Positions 13,802 to 23,300 of a stretch of 64,000 bases of DNA are shown here, one piece after another (the first letter of the stretch is position 1; each line of letters begins with the position of its first letter). A model generated the notes under the pieces. That model searched no databases, was not told where the DNA came from, and saw only the letters and a program-made list of their open reading frames with translations. Where the stretch lies: assembly GCA_949752795.1 (NCBI GenBank), contig CATKHW010000009.1, positions 496,001 through 560,000 on the forward strand. The letters run 5' to 3'. The stretch comes from Hyperoodon ampullatus. Its lineage: Eukaryota; Chordata; Mammalia; Artiodactyla; Ziphiidae. The position numbers and the translations under genes were made by a program.

Positions 13802-14722
13802 CTGTCTTTCTTTTCTGGTTTTTACAGATTTTCGGATGTCCCTTTTGACCGGAGGGAAATGGCAATTCTTTGTAGTGCGGATTTGCATTGTGCACTTACT
13901 TGATTGGCCAAAAAGAGCGTATGTGTTTTCTCCTGAATATATTCAGCAGAAAATGCATACGCCCTTTGTGGCCAAGTGCATCATTGTCGAAGTTGTTACA
14001 CTTTTCATGTGCTTTAAAGGTGATTCCAATTTACCTCTTGAAATATGTTTTGTGCAATTCTGCCTCATTTTCAAGTCCCCTTCGTTGCCTTCCCTCAACA
14101 GATTTTTGGAAGTGAGTTGTCCTTTATAACTCTGAAGGTTTGTGAATTGATCTGCCCCGAACTCCAATTTTCAACTCGCGTTTTTGTGAGCTGACAACAA
14201 ATCCACAATTTTGCTTCAGGACCTATACTGGTTCCGGGGGTGCAGGCTGATGCTTTGGTTAATTCTTCTACCAGACGGGAAATTAGACTGACATATGTCC
14301 GTCCAAATGCCTACAGCTACTCTCTGATTCGTTCTCCCTTTTCCCTTTCATCCTCTGCACAACTTGCAAACTGTGCAAAGCAGCAGGTTATAGGTGCTGA
14401 CTCTCCAAGGTGGGAGATTGATAGTAAAGCAGTTGGATTGCCAAACTGGAGCACAAGGAGATGAAAAATTAGGAGCCTTTTAGAAATCTTACGCCATCAC
14501 AGGGTGTCCATTCTCTAGGTTTCCCATACATGTTATAACTGTAGTGATATTTCCTTCTACCAGGAGAGTTGGGACCCATGGAATGGGTGGCATGCAATAC
14601 TGCTTTAAAGGGTCTGCATTTTCCCACCCAATCTCACCAGTCCTCTCATTCCCAAGTGTCCAGCATTATGTCTCATCTAGCTGTCTTTGCAGATAGGGTC
14701 ATTCCAGGTTTCATCAGAACCC
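13802..14722. repeat. Truncated satellite monomer B1
   Basis: The right-hand ~53% of a monomer, entering at phase ~823. Palindrome at 13906-13973. It still resembles the block A and C units closely (for example TTTTTGGAAGTGAGTTGTCC at 14103-14122), but has its own changes such as GGTTATAGGTGCTGACTCTC in the distal half. Confidence 0.83.
13906..13973. repeat. 68 bp palindrome, monomer B1
   Basis: 29 of 34 positions pair, centred on GAATATATTC at 13935-13944. The left arm has TG and the right arm (read as complement) CA at the same CpG, leaving two adjacent mismatches. Confidence 0.91.
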
Positions 14723-16477
14723 CTGAATGCATTGTGTAAGAATTTCACTGTTTTTTTTTGTTTCTTTGTTTGTTTTGTTTTTGAAATTCATTTTTATAAT
14801 GGGTTTGAGCTGATTTTCACCGACGTGTTTATGCCGGTCTAGACACACTTGATACCCTTATGGAGACATATCAATATATAGGTTTTAAGATTCTTACTAG
14901 TCAGATATATTTCTCTGCGGGGAATAGGTGTGTTGAGTCCCGTTCACTGAGGAAGGTGTAGGTTTTGTCTATTCTGTATTTAGTTTATGGAATGGTACCT
15001 GTGCTAATATCAAACTCTGGCTTTATGCATCAGCCCACCTCTCCTTCCCCCTTAAGCAGGCATAAGAGTGTTTTCTCAATGTGAGACTCTGTTCTCTTTC
15101 CTAACTCAGTTCATGTGTAGCAATGTTTACAGGACCATCCTAAGTGATATCTTATGATAAGTTTCTTTTTCTGTGTGACTTATTTCACTTAGAATCATCG
15201 TACCTAAATCCACTCATTATGCTGCTACTGGCCTTATGACATTGATTTTATGTCTGAGTGATATTCTTTTAAACAAAATTACCACAAGTTCTTTACGCAA
15301 TTTTCTCTTTCCTGTAATATTTAAGGTGTACTGAAGTTGAGGTTCTTGTTTGCAGAGCAGCCTTAAAGTTTGGGGTGCCTGTGTCTTGTTGATATTTAGT
15401 CTTCCCAAGTTATATGCCCATGAGTGGAAGTGGCCTATACTCGGTAGCTTTGTATTTAAATGTTTTAGGAAACAGCATACACTTCTTCAGAGTGGCTCTT
15501 GGATATTTATACCCCACCCATCAGCGTGAGTATCTCCCTGTTCCCCATGGCCTCTCCTGCATTTCTGGTTTGTACACATTTTTTTGGATGGCCTTTCTGA
15601 GCAGTGGAAATTGAGACTCCTTTGTTGTGCGGATTTGCATTTGCCGCTTTCTTGCTTGGCCAAAAACTCTGTATGTGTTTTTCTACTGAAGATATTCACG
15701 AAAAAAACACATACACCCTTTTGCCCAACTGCATCATTTTAGAAATTCTCCTGCTTTTCATATGCTTTAAATGTGAGTCCAATCTACCTTTTGAAATCTG
15801 TTTCCTGCAATTCTGCCTCTCATTCAGATCCTCTTCGTTGCCTTACCTGAATATATTTTTGGACGTTGGTTATCATTTTTATCTTTGCAGGTCTTTGAAT
15901 TATCTGCTTCTGAGCTCCATTTTGCAACTCGTATTTTTTGTGAGCTCGCCGCCAAACCATTGTATTGCTTCCGGCCCTATTCTGGTTCTGGGAAGGCAGG
16001 CTGAGCAATTGGTTAATTCTTCTTCCTAATGGGAAATTAGAGTGACATGTGCCTGTCAAAACTCCTGCAGCTAGTCTCTCATTGGTTAACCCTCTTCCCG
16101 TTTATCCTCTGCATAAATTGCAAACTGTGTGAAACAGTGGGTTAAAGGTGCTGATTTTCCAAGTGGGGAGATTGTTAGTAATTTGGCTGGAATGGTGAAC
16201 CCCAGCACCAGGAGATCAACAATGAGGTGCATTTTCGACACCTTTCCTGATCACATGGTGTACATTCGTCTCGGTTTCCCAGGCATGTTTTCGCTGTCAG
16301 AAGATTCCCTTGAACCTGCAGTTTTGGGACCCATGGAATGGGAATCAGGCAGTATTACTTTAAAAGATCTGCATTTTCTCACCCAGCCTCTCTAACATCT
16401 CTTAGCGTGCATAGCTTCCTGCCTTATATATCATCCTGCTGTGGGTCTACATGCATTCAATCCATGTTACATCATAG
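14723..16477. repeat. Divergent satellite monomer B2 (~1.75 kb)
   Basis: Co-linear with the standard unit but clearly diverged in its second half, from about 15200 onward. Several positions are closer to L1 as I remember it, for example CCCATGAGTGGAAGTG at 15418-15433. The palindrome at 15658-15725 is imperfect and has a one-base arm offset. Confidence 0.78.
15658..15725. repeat. Imperfect palindrome, monomer B2
   Basis: The centre is changed to GAAGATATTC and the arms are offset by one base outward of the stem. A 13 bp core (TGTATGTGTTTTT and its complement) is perfectly paired although it differs from the standard arm at two CpG positions. Confidence 0.85.
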
Positions 16478-18060
16478 CCCTTCAACAAAAGTTGTAAGAA
16501 TTTTTGTCTGTCTCACTGTTTTTATAAATATTTTTAAATTTATTTTTATATTGGTTACAGCTGATTTTCAAAGTTCTGTTTTTTACTGCTGTACATCCTC
16601 TTGATTCATATACTGTGAGACATCAATAAATTTTTTATCAGATCCTTACCAGTCATATGTATTATTTTCCAGTGACTTGAGTGGGCTGAGTGCAGTTCTT
16701 TGATGTACCGTGTAGGCCTTGTCTGTTATTTAATTTGGTACTTGGAATGGTATCTTTGCTAATTTCAACTTCCTGGATAATACCTCACCCTTCCCCACCT
16801 TTCCCATTTAGCAGCCTTATGTCTATTTTCTACATATTTGACTATGTTTCTGTTTTGTAATTTATTTCATGTGTAGCCATTTTTTTATTCCACCTTTAAG
16901 TGACATCTTATGATATGTGTCTTTTTCTTTCTGACATACGTCACTTAGAATGATCATATGTAACTCCTCCAGAGTTGTTACAACTGGCCTTATTTCATTG
17001 ATTTCTGGATGAGTAATATTCCACTCTACATAAGTACCCCATCTCTTTTATCAATTTTATCCTCCCAGGGACATTTAGGTTATATCCAAGTTGAGGCCCT
17101 TTTTAACAGAGAGGTGGTAAACATTGGGGTGCCTGTTTTCTGTCGATTTTTGTTTTTCCCAAGGTATACGCCCATGAGTGCAAGTGCCCTATGCTCTGTA
17201 GCTCATTTTTTAGATGTTTTAACAAACACAATACACTTCTCCAGAGTGGCCATTGGCAAATTACATTTCCACTATCAGCCTCACAGGGCTCCCTTTTCTC
17301 CTCACCCTGTCCTGCATTTCTGGTGTTTACACTTTATGTGGATGGCCCTTCTGACTGATGTGAAGTGATACATTTTGTAGTATTGATTTCCAGTGCCCAC
17401 CTGTTTTCTTGCATAAAAAGTGTGTATGGCCTTTACTTGAATATATTCAGAAAAAATGCATACGCCCTTTTTGGCCAACTGCATCATTGGTGATGTTCAG
17501 CCCGTTTTCTTGTGCTTTAATGGGAAGTCCTTTCTACCTCTTCAAATCTGTTTCCTGACAATCTCCCTTGCTTACAAGTCCTTTTCTGTGACTTACCTCA
17601 AGACATTTTTTGACGATAGATATTTTCAACTCTGCAGTTTCATGAATTTTAGTGCCCCTGAGTTCCATTTTTCAACTTGTGTTTTTGGAAACTGGACAGA
17701 AAACAGCGGGATTTCCTCTAGCCCTATTCTGTTTCCTTGGGCAATTCTAGCCTTTGATGAATTTGCCTTCCAGATTGGAAATTAGAGTGGCATGTGCCTG
17801 TCTGAACACCTAAGACTTGTCTCTAATTTTTTCACATCCTTCTGCTTCATCCTCTGGACAAATTCCAAACTGTGTGCAACAGGATGTTGACGGTGCTGAT
17901 ATCCCCAAGTGAGGAAATTGTTAGGAAAGATGCTGGAGGGGTGAATCAGAGCACCAGGCGAAGAGGAGATGAGGTGCCTTTTCCAAACTCTTTCCGATCA
18001 AGCGGTGTACCAGCCTCTAGGTGTGACAGGCATGTTTTAGCCGTACGAATAGTCCCGTGC
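16478..18060. repeat. Highly divergent satellite monomer B3, partial
   Basis: Most divergent monomer in the window and the most L1-like. It keeps GGACATTTAGGTTATATCC (17069-17087) and ACATTGGGGTGCCTGTTTTC, where standard monomers have changed sequence. The palindrome (17411-17476) is only partly paired. It ends near 18060, short of a full unit, where recognisable satellite sequence gives way to the island. Confidence 0.75.
17411..17476. repeat. Weak palindrome, monomer B3
   Basis: The GAATATATTC centre (17439-17448) and the right arm are preserved, but the left arm is heavily altered (GCATAAAAAGTGTGTATGGC). Its presence in the most divergent monomer shows that the palindrome predates amplification of the family. 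Confidence 0.8.
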
Positions 18061-18245
18061 ATGTAAGGGGAACACCAGGGTTTTTTCCAAATAAGTGCCT
18101 CCCCGAACCCCAAACTGGGGAATGTTTAAGCTACGGCTACACATATGTCCATTATGGTGCTTGGAAAATAGGCAGAGTCCAAACTTTAGATGATTGAAAT
18201 CTTCGGGATCAGAAGTGCTCACCATCGGCCTTGCTTAGCTTACAT
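18061..18245. other. Unassigned non-satellite sequence
   Basis: About 185 bp matching neither tandem family. It includes a run near 18096-18130 with AACCCCAAACTGGGG, a short imperfect inverted repeat. I see no gene, RNA or mobile element I can name. Confidence 0.5.
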
Positions 18246-18460
18246 TTTATCTGTCATTGATAGATGATGTCAATAAAAATATCTATTCTTTTTCAGATAA
18301 TTTCCCCTTATAGGTTATTGCAAAATATTAGTGTAGTTCCCTGTGCTATACAGTAGTTCCTTGTTGATGATCTGTTTTATACATAGCAGTGTGTATGTGT
18401 TAATCCCAAACTGTTAATTTATCCCTTCTCCTACCTTTCCCCTTTGGTAATAATAAATTA
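18246..18460 (-). mobile_element. L1 fragment (3' region, antisense to +)
   Basis: Read on the plus strand it follows the reverse complement of the cetartiodactyl L1 3' region as I remember it: AGTTCCCTGTGCTATACAGT (18334-18353), a CATAGCAGTGTGTATGTG stretch, then TTAATCCCAAACTGTTAAT and CCCCTTTGGTAA. L1 similarity stops near 18455. It is closer to ordinary L1 than the corresponding part of the satellite, so it is either a separate old insertion or a relic of the L1 copy that founded the satellite. Family identity is from memory, not a search. Confidence 0.72.
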
Positions 18461-18785
18461 TAAGATTTTATACTTCTCAGAAATGGGGAAGCTGAAAGAG
18501 AGGTATCATTTTCAATGGAAAAGCATTCAAAACAAGATTGAAGCTTCAGCCAAGAGTATTCAATGTACATCCTTGGGAATAAATCACTTCATTTCTCTAA
18601 TGTTGATCTGACAAATACGAAAGACATCTTCATTGAACTTGCTTATAATAAAGTGATGGAAATATCAAATATAAGTCTTAGAAACATCTTATTTTACCCG
18701 AGCCTTATACCCTGCTCTATGTTAACTACAGTTGGGCTCACACATCTGTTCATTGAAGTTACAATGTTTTCAATTTCTGTTACTG
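18461..18785. other. Unassigned A/T-rich sequence
   Basis: About 325 bp between the L1 fragment and the LTR-like sequence. An open frame starts at 18563 and runs to 19060, but it crosses into the LTR-like segment read backwards, so it is not a plausible gene. No tandem repeat is evident and I cannot assign it to a family. Confidence 0.45.
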
Positions 18786-19190
18786 ATCCTCCAGAGTGGA
18801 CCCCAACAGGAGTCCCCGTGCCCAGTGTCATTGGAGCCAACAGATCAAGACTGAGTTTGGTTCAGAAGCAAAGGAAACTTTATATTTTGAAAACAGAATG
18901 GAGAGGTGAGAGCGTGCACTCCCCCGCGGGCTGTGGGCTGGGCTGCTGTGTAGGGATCCCGGCAGCTTCACCGGGAGGGAGGGGCTGGAGCTCTCGAGGG
19001 CTGGGTTGGCTGCAGCTCAGGCTCTATGTCGCAGAGTCTGCATGGGACCCCGCTAGCTGAGGTGTCTACGCAGCCATTCTGCACTAGGAAATCGGGTCTG
19101 AAGTGCCGAGTGTGGGACCTCTGCATGTGGAACCCTAGGAGCACGTGAAATTAGACAAAGCACAAAGGAAAAACAGGTTAGACTTTATTT
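18786..19190 (-). mobile_element. LTR-like end of the retroviral remnant
   Basis: On the minus strand this segment has an AATATAAAG element (plus-strand 18879-18887) resembling a polyadenylation or TATA-type signal. A C/T-rich stretch follows, then a terminus ending in CA at about 18797 or 18784, as expected for the 3' end of an LTR. The outer (U3) boundary is uncertain and placed near 19190 only because it follows a purine-rich AAAAAGAGAA stretch (minus strand, about 19210). No second LTR is present for comparison, so LTR status is inferred. Confidence 0.5.
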
Positions 19191-19830
19191 TATTGCCCAG
19201 ATTCTCTTTTTATCTCCCAGGAATTTTTAATGAATGTTGCCGGAGATTAACACCTCCTCTGCTTTTTGTCCCGTTCCTCATTCTTGGGGTGCTGAGGGTG
19301 CAGACCCCTCTTTTGTAACTGCTTCATGCTGAGGTGGGAGCCCTTATACACGGGGGGAGGGGCAAAACTTCTCTCCAGCAGCCTCCAGGTGAGGTTGATT
19401 GTCCCAAGGCCTCCTGCCTCACTGCTCGTCCACCTGAGCACCAGCATTGGAAGTGTTATAGATCCGAATGAACTTTAAGGGTCCAGGAAAGAGATGCACA
19501 TTGATGTTGCTGTGGCAGGTCTCACCCCACCCCACATTTGTTCGGCGACCTTAGGCTGACGGTTTTTGCCAGGCTAGATGCTCTGACCAGTAGTCTGTGC
19601 TTTCTTTAATTAGGTCCCTGAATTAATGTACAAACAGCACCATGTGTCAGAGCCCTGCCCACTCAACTCCCAGACAGTGCAGGGTCGGTGGTGATCCAGG
19701 ACTATGATGTCCACTGAGTCAACGGCCTTTTGAAGTAGCCAGCAGTCCAGCCGGTCATATTGGCCACCATCACCGCGGTGTCTGTAGTGTTTTCTATGGT
19801 GAAATCGTGAATATACGATTCCCCCGCCAA
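19191..19830 (-). pseudogene. env (remnant): Degraded retroviral env, transmembrane region
   Basis: A minus-strand frame near 19617-19655 encodes CCLYINSG, matching the conserved CC-x-Y-(I/V)-N segment that follows the immunosuppressive region of class I and D-type Env transmembrane subunits. The upstream Cys lies further away than the usual CX6CC spacing, and a stop codon follows almost at once. Further frames toward 19250 are open for short stretches only. A membrane anchor is not recognisable. This is a relic. Confidence 0.58.
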
Positions 19831-20009
19831 GCTTATTAGCTCTCCTCTGGGTGCAGTATGTCCTCCAAGCAGTAGTCTGCTCTTTCGGGGTTCAGTCTTG
19901 TTTTCTGAGAGAAACTCCAGGTAAAGTGATGGTCACACGTGTCTTCTTGGGGGCCCATTGCCCCCGTTTGTCTCTCTGGAGTTTGGAGTTGGAGGGCCTC
20001 CTCACTCGA
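19831..20009 (-). other. Retroviral remnant, unassigned part between integrase end and env motif
   Basis: Open on the minus strand for about 60 codons (20024-19836), with a stop at the left end. No domain is recognisable. By position it should be the pol-env overlap or the start of env surface, but it is far too short for a complete surface subunit, implying a large internal deletion. Confidence 0.4.
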
Positions 20010-20350
20010 GGTCAGTGAGTCCACAGAGCGACCCCTGCAACTTCAGGACATGATGGGTGGTTAGGATCACCACATGGGGTACTTTTCCCTTAGGAGGGAG
20101 CTGGTCTTGCGGGCTGCTGATTTCCACCTTTTTAGATACCCCAGTATCCTGGCCTTATGGGGCGGTGGGCAAAGCCCTTGGTGACCATAGTTTATCATAC
20201 CTGAAGGGCATTCTTGTGTTGCTCCATTTCAAGTGGTCCCAGTTTTTGCACTAAGGCTCCAAGGGTGATTAACCTTGACCGGGTATGTAAAGGTCAAAGA
20301 GTTTAGCTAAATTAAGGAGTTCCTGAGCAAGGGCCTGAATTGACTGCTCT
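20010..20350 (-). pseudogene. pol (remnant): Degraded retroviral pol, integrase C-terminal end
   Basis: On the minus strand the stretch at about 20088-20021 reads VPHVVILTTHHVLKLQG. This resembles the GPY/F-type end of gammaretroviral integrases (pattern GP-x-x-V-x-LTTP-x-A-x-K-x-x-G). An upstream LWSPRALPTAP segment and an LYIPG motif fit the preceding linker. Interrupting stops show it is dead. The catalytic core is not in the window because the sequence switches to minisatellite at about 20351. Confidence 0.6.
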
Positions 20351-23300
20351 TTCCACAATGCTCCATGAATATTTCATCACAATGCTCTGTGTCCCTTGTC
20401 ATCACCAGGCTCCATGCCTTTGTCAGCACAATGCTCCATGACACTTGTCATCAAAATGCTCCACGCGCTTGTCAGCACAATGCTCCATGACCCCTGCCAT
20501 CACAATGCTCCGTGACTCCAGTCATCACAGTGCTTCAAGATCTTTGTCAACACAGTGGTCCATGCCCTCTTCACACAAGGCTCTGTGACCGTTGTCATCA
20601 CAATGCTCCATGCCCACTGTCATCACAATAATCCATGAAACTTGTCAGGCAAATGTTCCATGCCCCTGTCATCACATTGCTCCGTGCCCTTGTCATTAAA
20701 ATGCTCCATGACCCCTGACATCACAATGTTCCATAACCCCTGTCACAAAATGCTCCATGACCCATTTCTTCACAATGCTTCATGACCCCTGACATCACAA
20801 TGTTCCATAACGCCTATCATCAAAATATTCCATGACGCTTTTCATCAAATTGCTCCATGGCCCTGTCAACACAATGCTCCCTGCCCTTCTCATCACAATG
20901 CACCACGCCCTTGTCATTAAAATGCCCAATGACATTTTTCATCACAAAGCTCCATGACCCCTGGCATCACAATGCTCCATGCCATTGTCATCACAATGCT
21001 CAATGAAATCTCTCCTCACATTGCTCCATGCCCTTGTCATCACAATGCTCCATTACACCTGTCATAACAATGCTCCATGACCCCTGCCATCACAATGTTC
21101 CACGGCCTTGTCATCACAAGGCTCCATGACCCTTGTCATCACAATGCTCCAAAACCTCTGTAATCACAATTCTCCATGTCCCTTTACATCTCATTTCTCC
21201 ATCAACTCTGTCATCACAATGCACCATGCCCATCATCATAATGATTCATGCTATTGTCATCACTATGAAATCAAAATGCTCCATGACCTCTGTCATCACA
21301 AAGCTGCAAACCCTTCTGATCACAATGTTCCATGACACTTGTCATCACAATGCCCCATGACGCTCGTCATCACAATTATGCAAGGTCTTCTCATCACAAA
21401 GCTCCATTACCTTTGTCAACACAATGTTCAATACACTTGTCATCACAATGCTCCCTGACACTTGTCATCACTATGCTCCTTGAACACTGTCATGACAAGG
21501 CTCCCTGCATTTTTCATCACAGTGATGCATTCCCTTTTCTTCACAATGCTCCAAGACCCCTGTTATCACAATGCTCCGTGACTCCAATCATCACAATGCT
21601 ACATGACATTTGTCATCACAATGGTCCATGACCTTGTCACACAAAGCTCTGTGACCTTTGTCACCACAATGCTCCATGAACTTTTTATCACAATGCTCTG
21701 TGACCCTTGTCATCACCAAGCTCCATGCCTTTGTCAGCACAATGCTCCATGACTCTTGTCATCACAATGCTCGATGTGCATGTCAGCACAATGCTCCACA
21801 ACCAATGTCATCACAATTCGCCATGCACTTGTCATCACAATGCTCAACATCCTTTTCATCAAAATGCTCCATAAACCTTGTCATCACAATGCTCCATGCA
21901 CTTATCAAAATGCTCTAGTACCACTGATATCTCAATGTTCCACCACTAGTCATCACAATACTCCTTCAACCCTGTCATCACAATATTCCATTACGCCTGT
22001 CATCACAATGCTACATGCCATTATCATCACAATGCTCCATGACACCTGACATCACAAAGTTCCATAACCCCTGTAATCAAAATGCTCCATGACCCTTTTC
22101 ATCACAGAGCTCCATGATCCCTGACATCAGAATGTTCTATTACCCCTGTCATCAAAATGTTCCATGACCCTTTTCATCAAATTGCTCCATGACCCTGTCA
22201 TCACAATGCTCCCTGCCCTTCTCATCACAATTCACCAGGCCCTTGTCATCAAAATGCTACATGACATTTGTCATCACAGAGCTCCATGACCCTTGGCATC
22301 ACAATGCTCCATTCCATTGTCATCACAATGCTCCATGGACCCTCTCATCACATTGCTCCATGCACTTGTCATCCCAAATCTCCATTACACTTGTCATCAC
22401 AATGCTCCAAGACCCCTGTAATCAAAAATCTCGATGCCCTTGTCATCACAAAGCTCCATGACTAATGTCATCAGAATGCTCCATGGTCTTCTCCTCACAG
22501 TTCTCCATGCCCTTGTCATCACAATGCTCCAACACCCCTGGAATCACAATGCTCCATGCCCCTTTTCATCTCAATGCTCCATCAACCCTGTCATCACAAT
22601 GCACCGTGCCCATCACCATAATATTTCATGCTTTTGTCATCACAATGAAATCAAAATGCTCAATGTCGTCTGTCATTACAATGCACCAAATCCTTGTGAT
22701 CACAATGCTCCATAACACTTGTCATCACAATGCCCCATGACGCTGGTCATCACAATATTCCATGGTCTTCTCTCACAATGCTCCAAGCCCTTGTCATCAC
22801 AATACTCCATTACATTTGTCATCACAATACTCCATGACACTTGGCTTCACAATGCTCCATGCCATTGTCATCACAATGCACCATGACATATGTCATCACA
22901 ATGCTCCCTGACAACTTTCTTCACCATATTCCATGACCTGGTCATATTAATGCTCCATGCCGCTGTCATCACAGTGCGCCATGCCCACTATCATCACAAT
23001 AATCAGTGAAAGTTGTCAGACCGACGCTCCATGCTCCTGTCATCACAATGCTCCATGCCCTTGTCATCACAATGGTCCGTGACTCCAGTCGTCACAATGC
23101 TACATGACCTTTGTCCTCACAATCATCCATAACCTCGTCATCACAGGGCTCTGTGAAATTTCTCAACATAATGCTCCATGAACTTTTCATCACAATGCTC
23201 TTTGACCCTTGTCATCACTATGCTCCAAGCCTTTGTCAGCAGAGTGCTCCATGACCCTTGTCATCACAATGCTCCATGGGCTTGTCAGAACAATGCTCCA

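Larger units (their letters stand above)
13802..18060. repeat. ~1.74 kb satellite, block B (about 2.4 divergent monomers)
   Basis: Starts abruptly inside the L1-like part of a monomer, where CTGTCTTTC replaces the CTGTCTTGCC of other copies. It runs for about 4.3 kb in the same orientation as the other blocks. The phase landmark is degraded: CTGAATGCATTGTGTAAG at 14723 and a CTTCAACAAAAGTTGTAAG relative near 16478. Similarity to the block C monomers falls steadily rightward and is lost near 18060, after a segment still alignable to the CTCTAGG and ACATGTTATAGC part of the unit. Confidence 0.85.
18786..20350 (-). mobile_element. Broken endogenous retrovirus remnant (class I-like), minus strand
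   Basis: Reading right to left on the minus strand, three retroviral landmarks occur in the expected order: an integrase C-terminal end (about 20345-20010), an env transmembrane motif (about 19830-19600) and an LTR-like terminal sequence (about 19190-18786). Stop codons and frameshifts separate them and most of env surface is missing or unrecognisable, so nothing can be expressed. The gag-to-integrase part is absent because the right side ends at the minisatellite junction near 20351. Class I (gammaretrovirus-like) is inferred from the integrase end and env motif. It is an old, incapable copy. Confidence 0.68.

Noticed and set aside
18563..19060. 165-codon plus-strand frame
   Set aside because: It begins in unassigned A/T-rich DNA and continues through the LTR-like segment in antisense. 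No domain is recognisable and the junction of unrelated elements argues against a gene.
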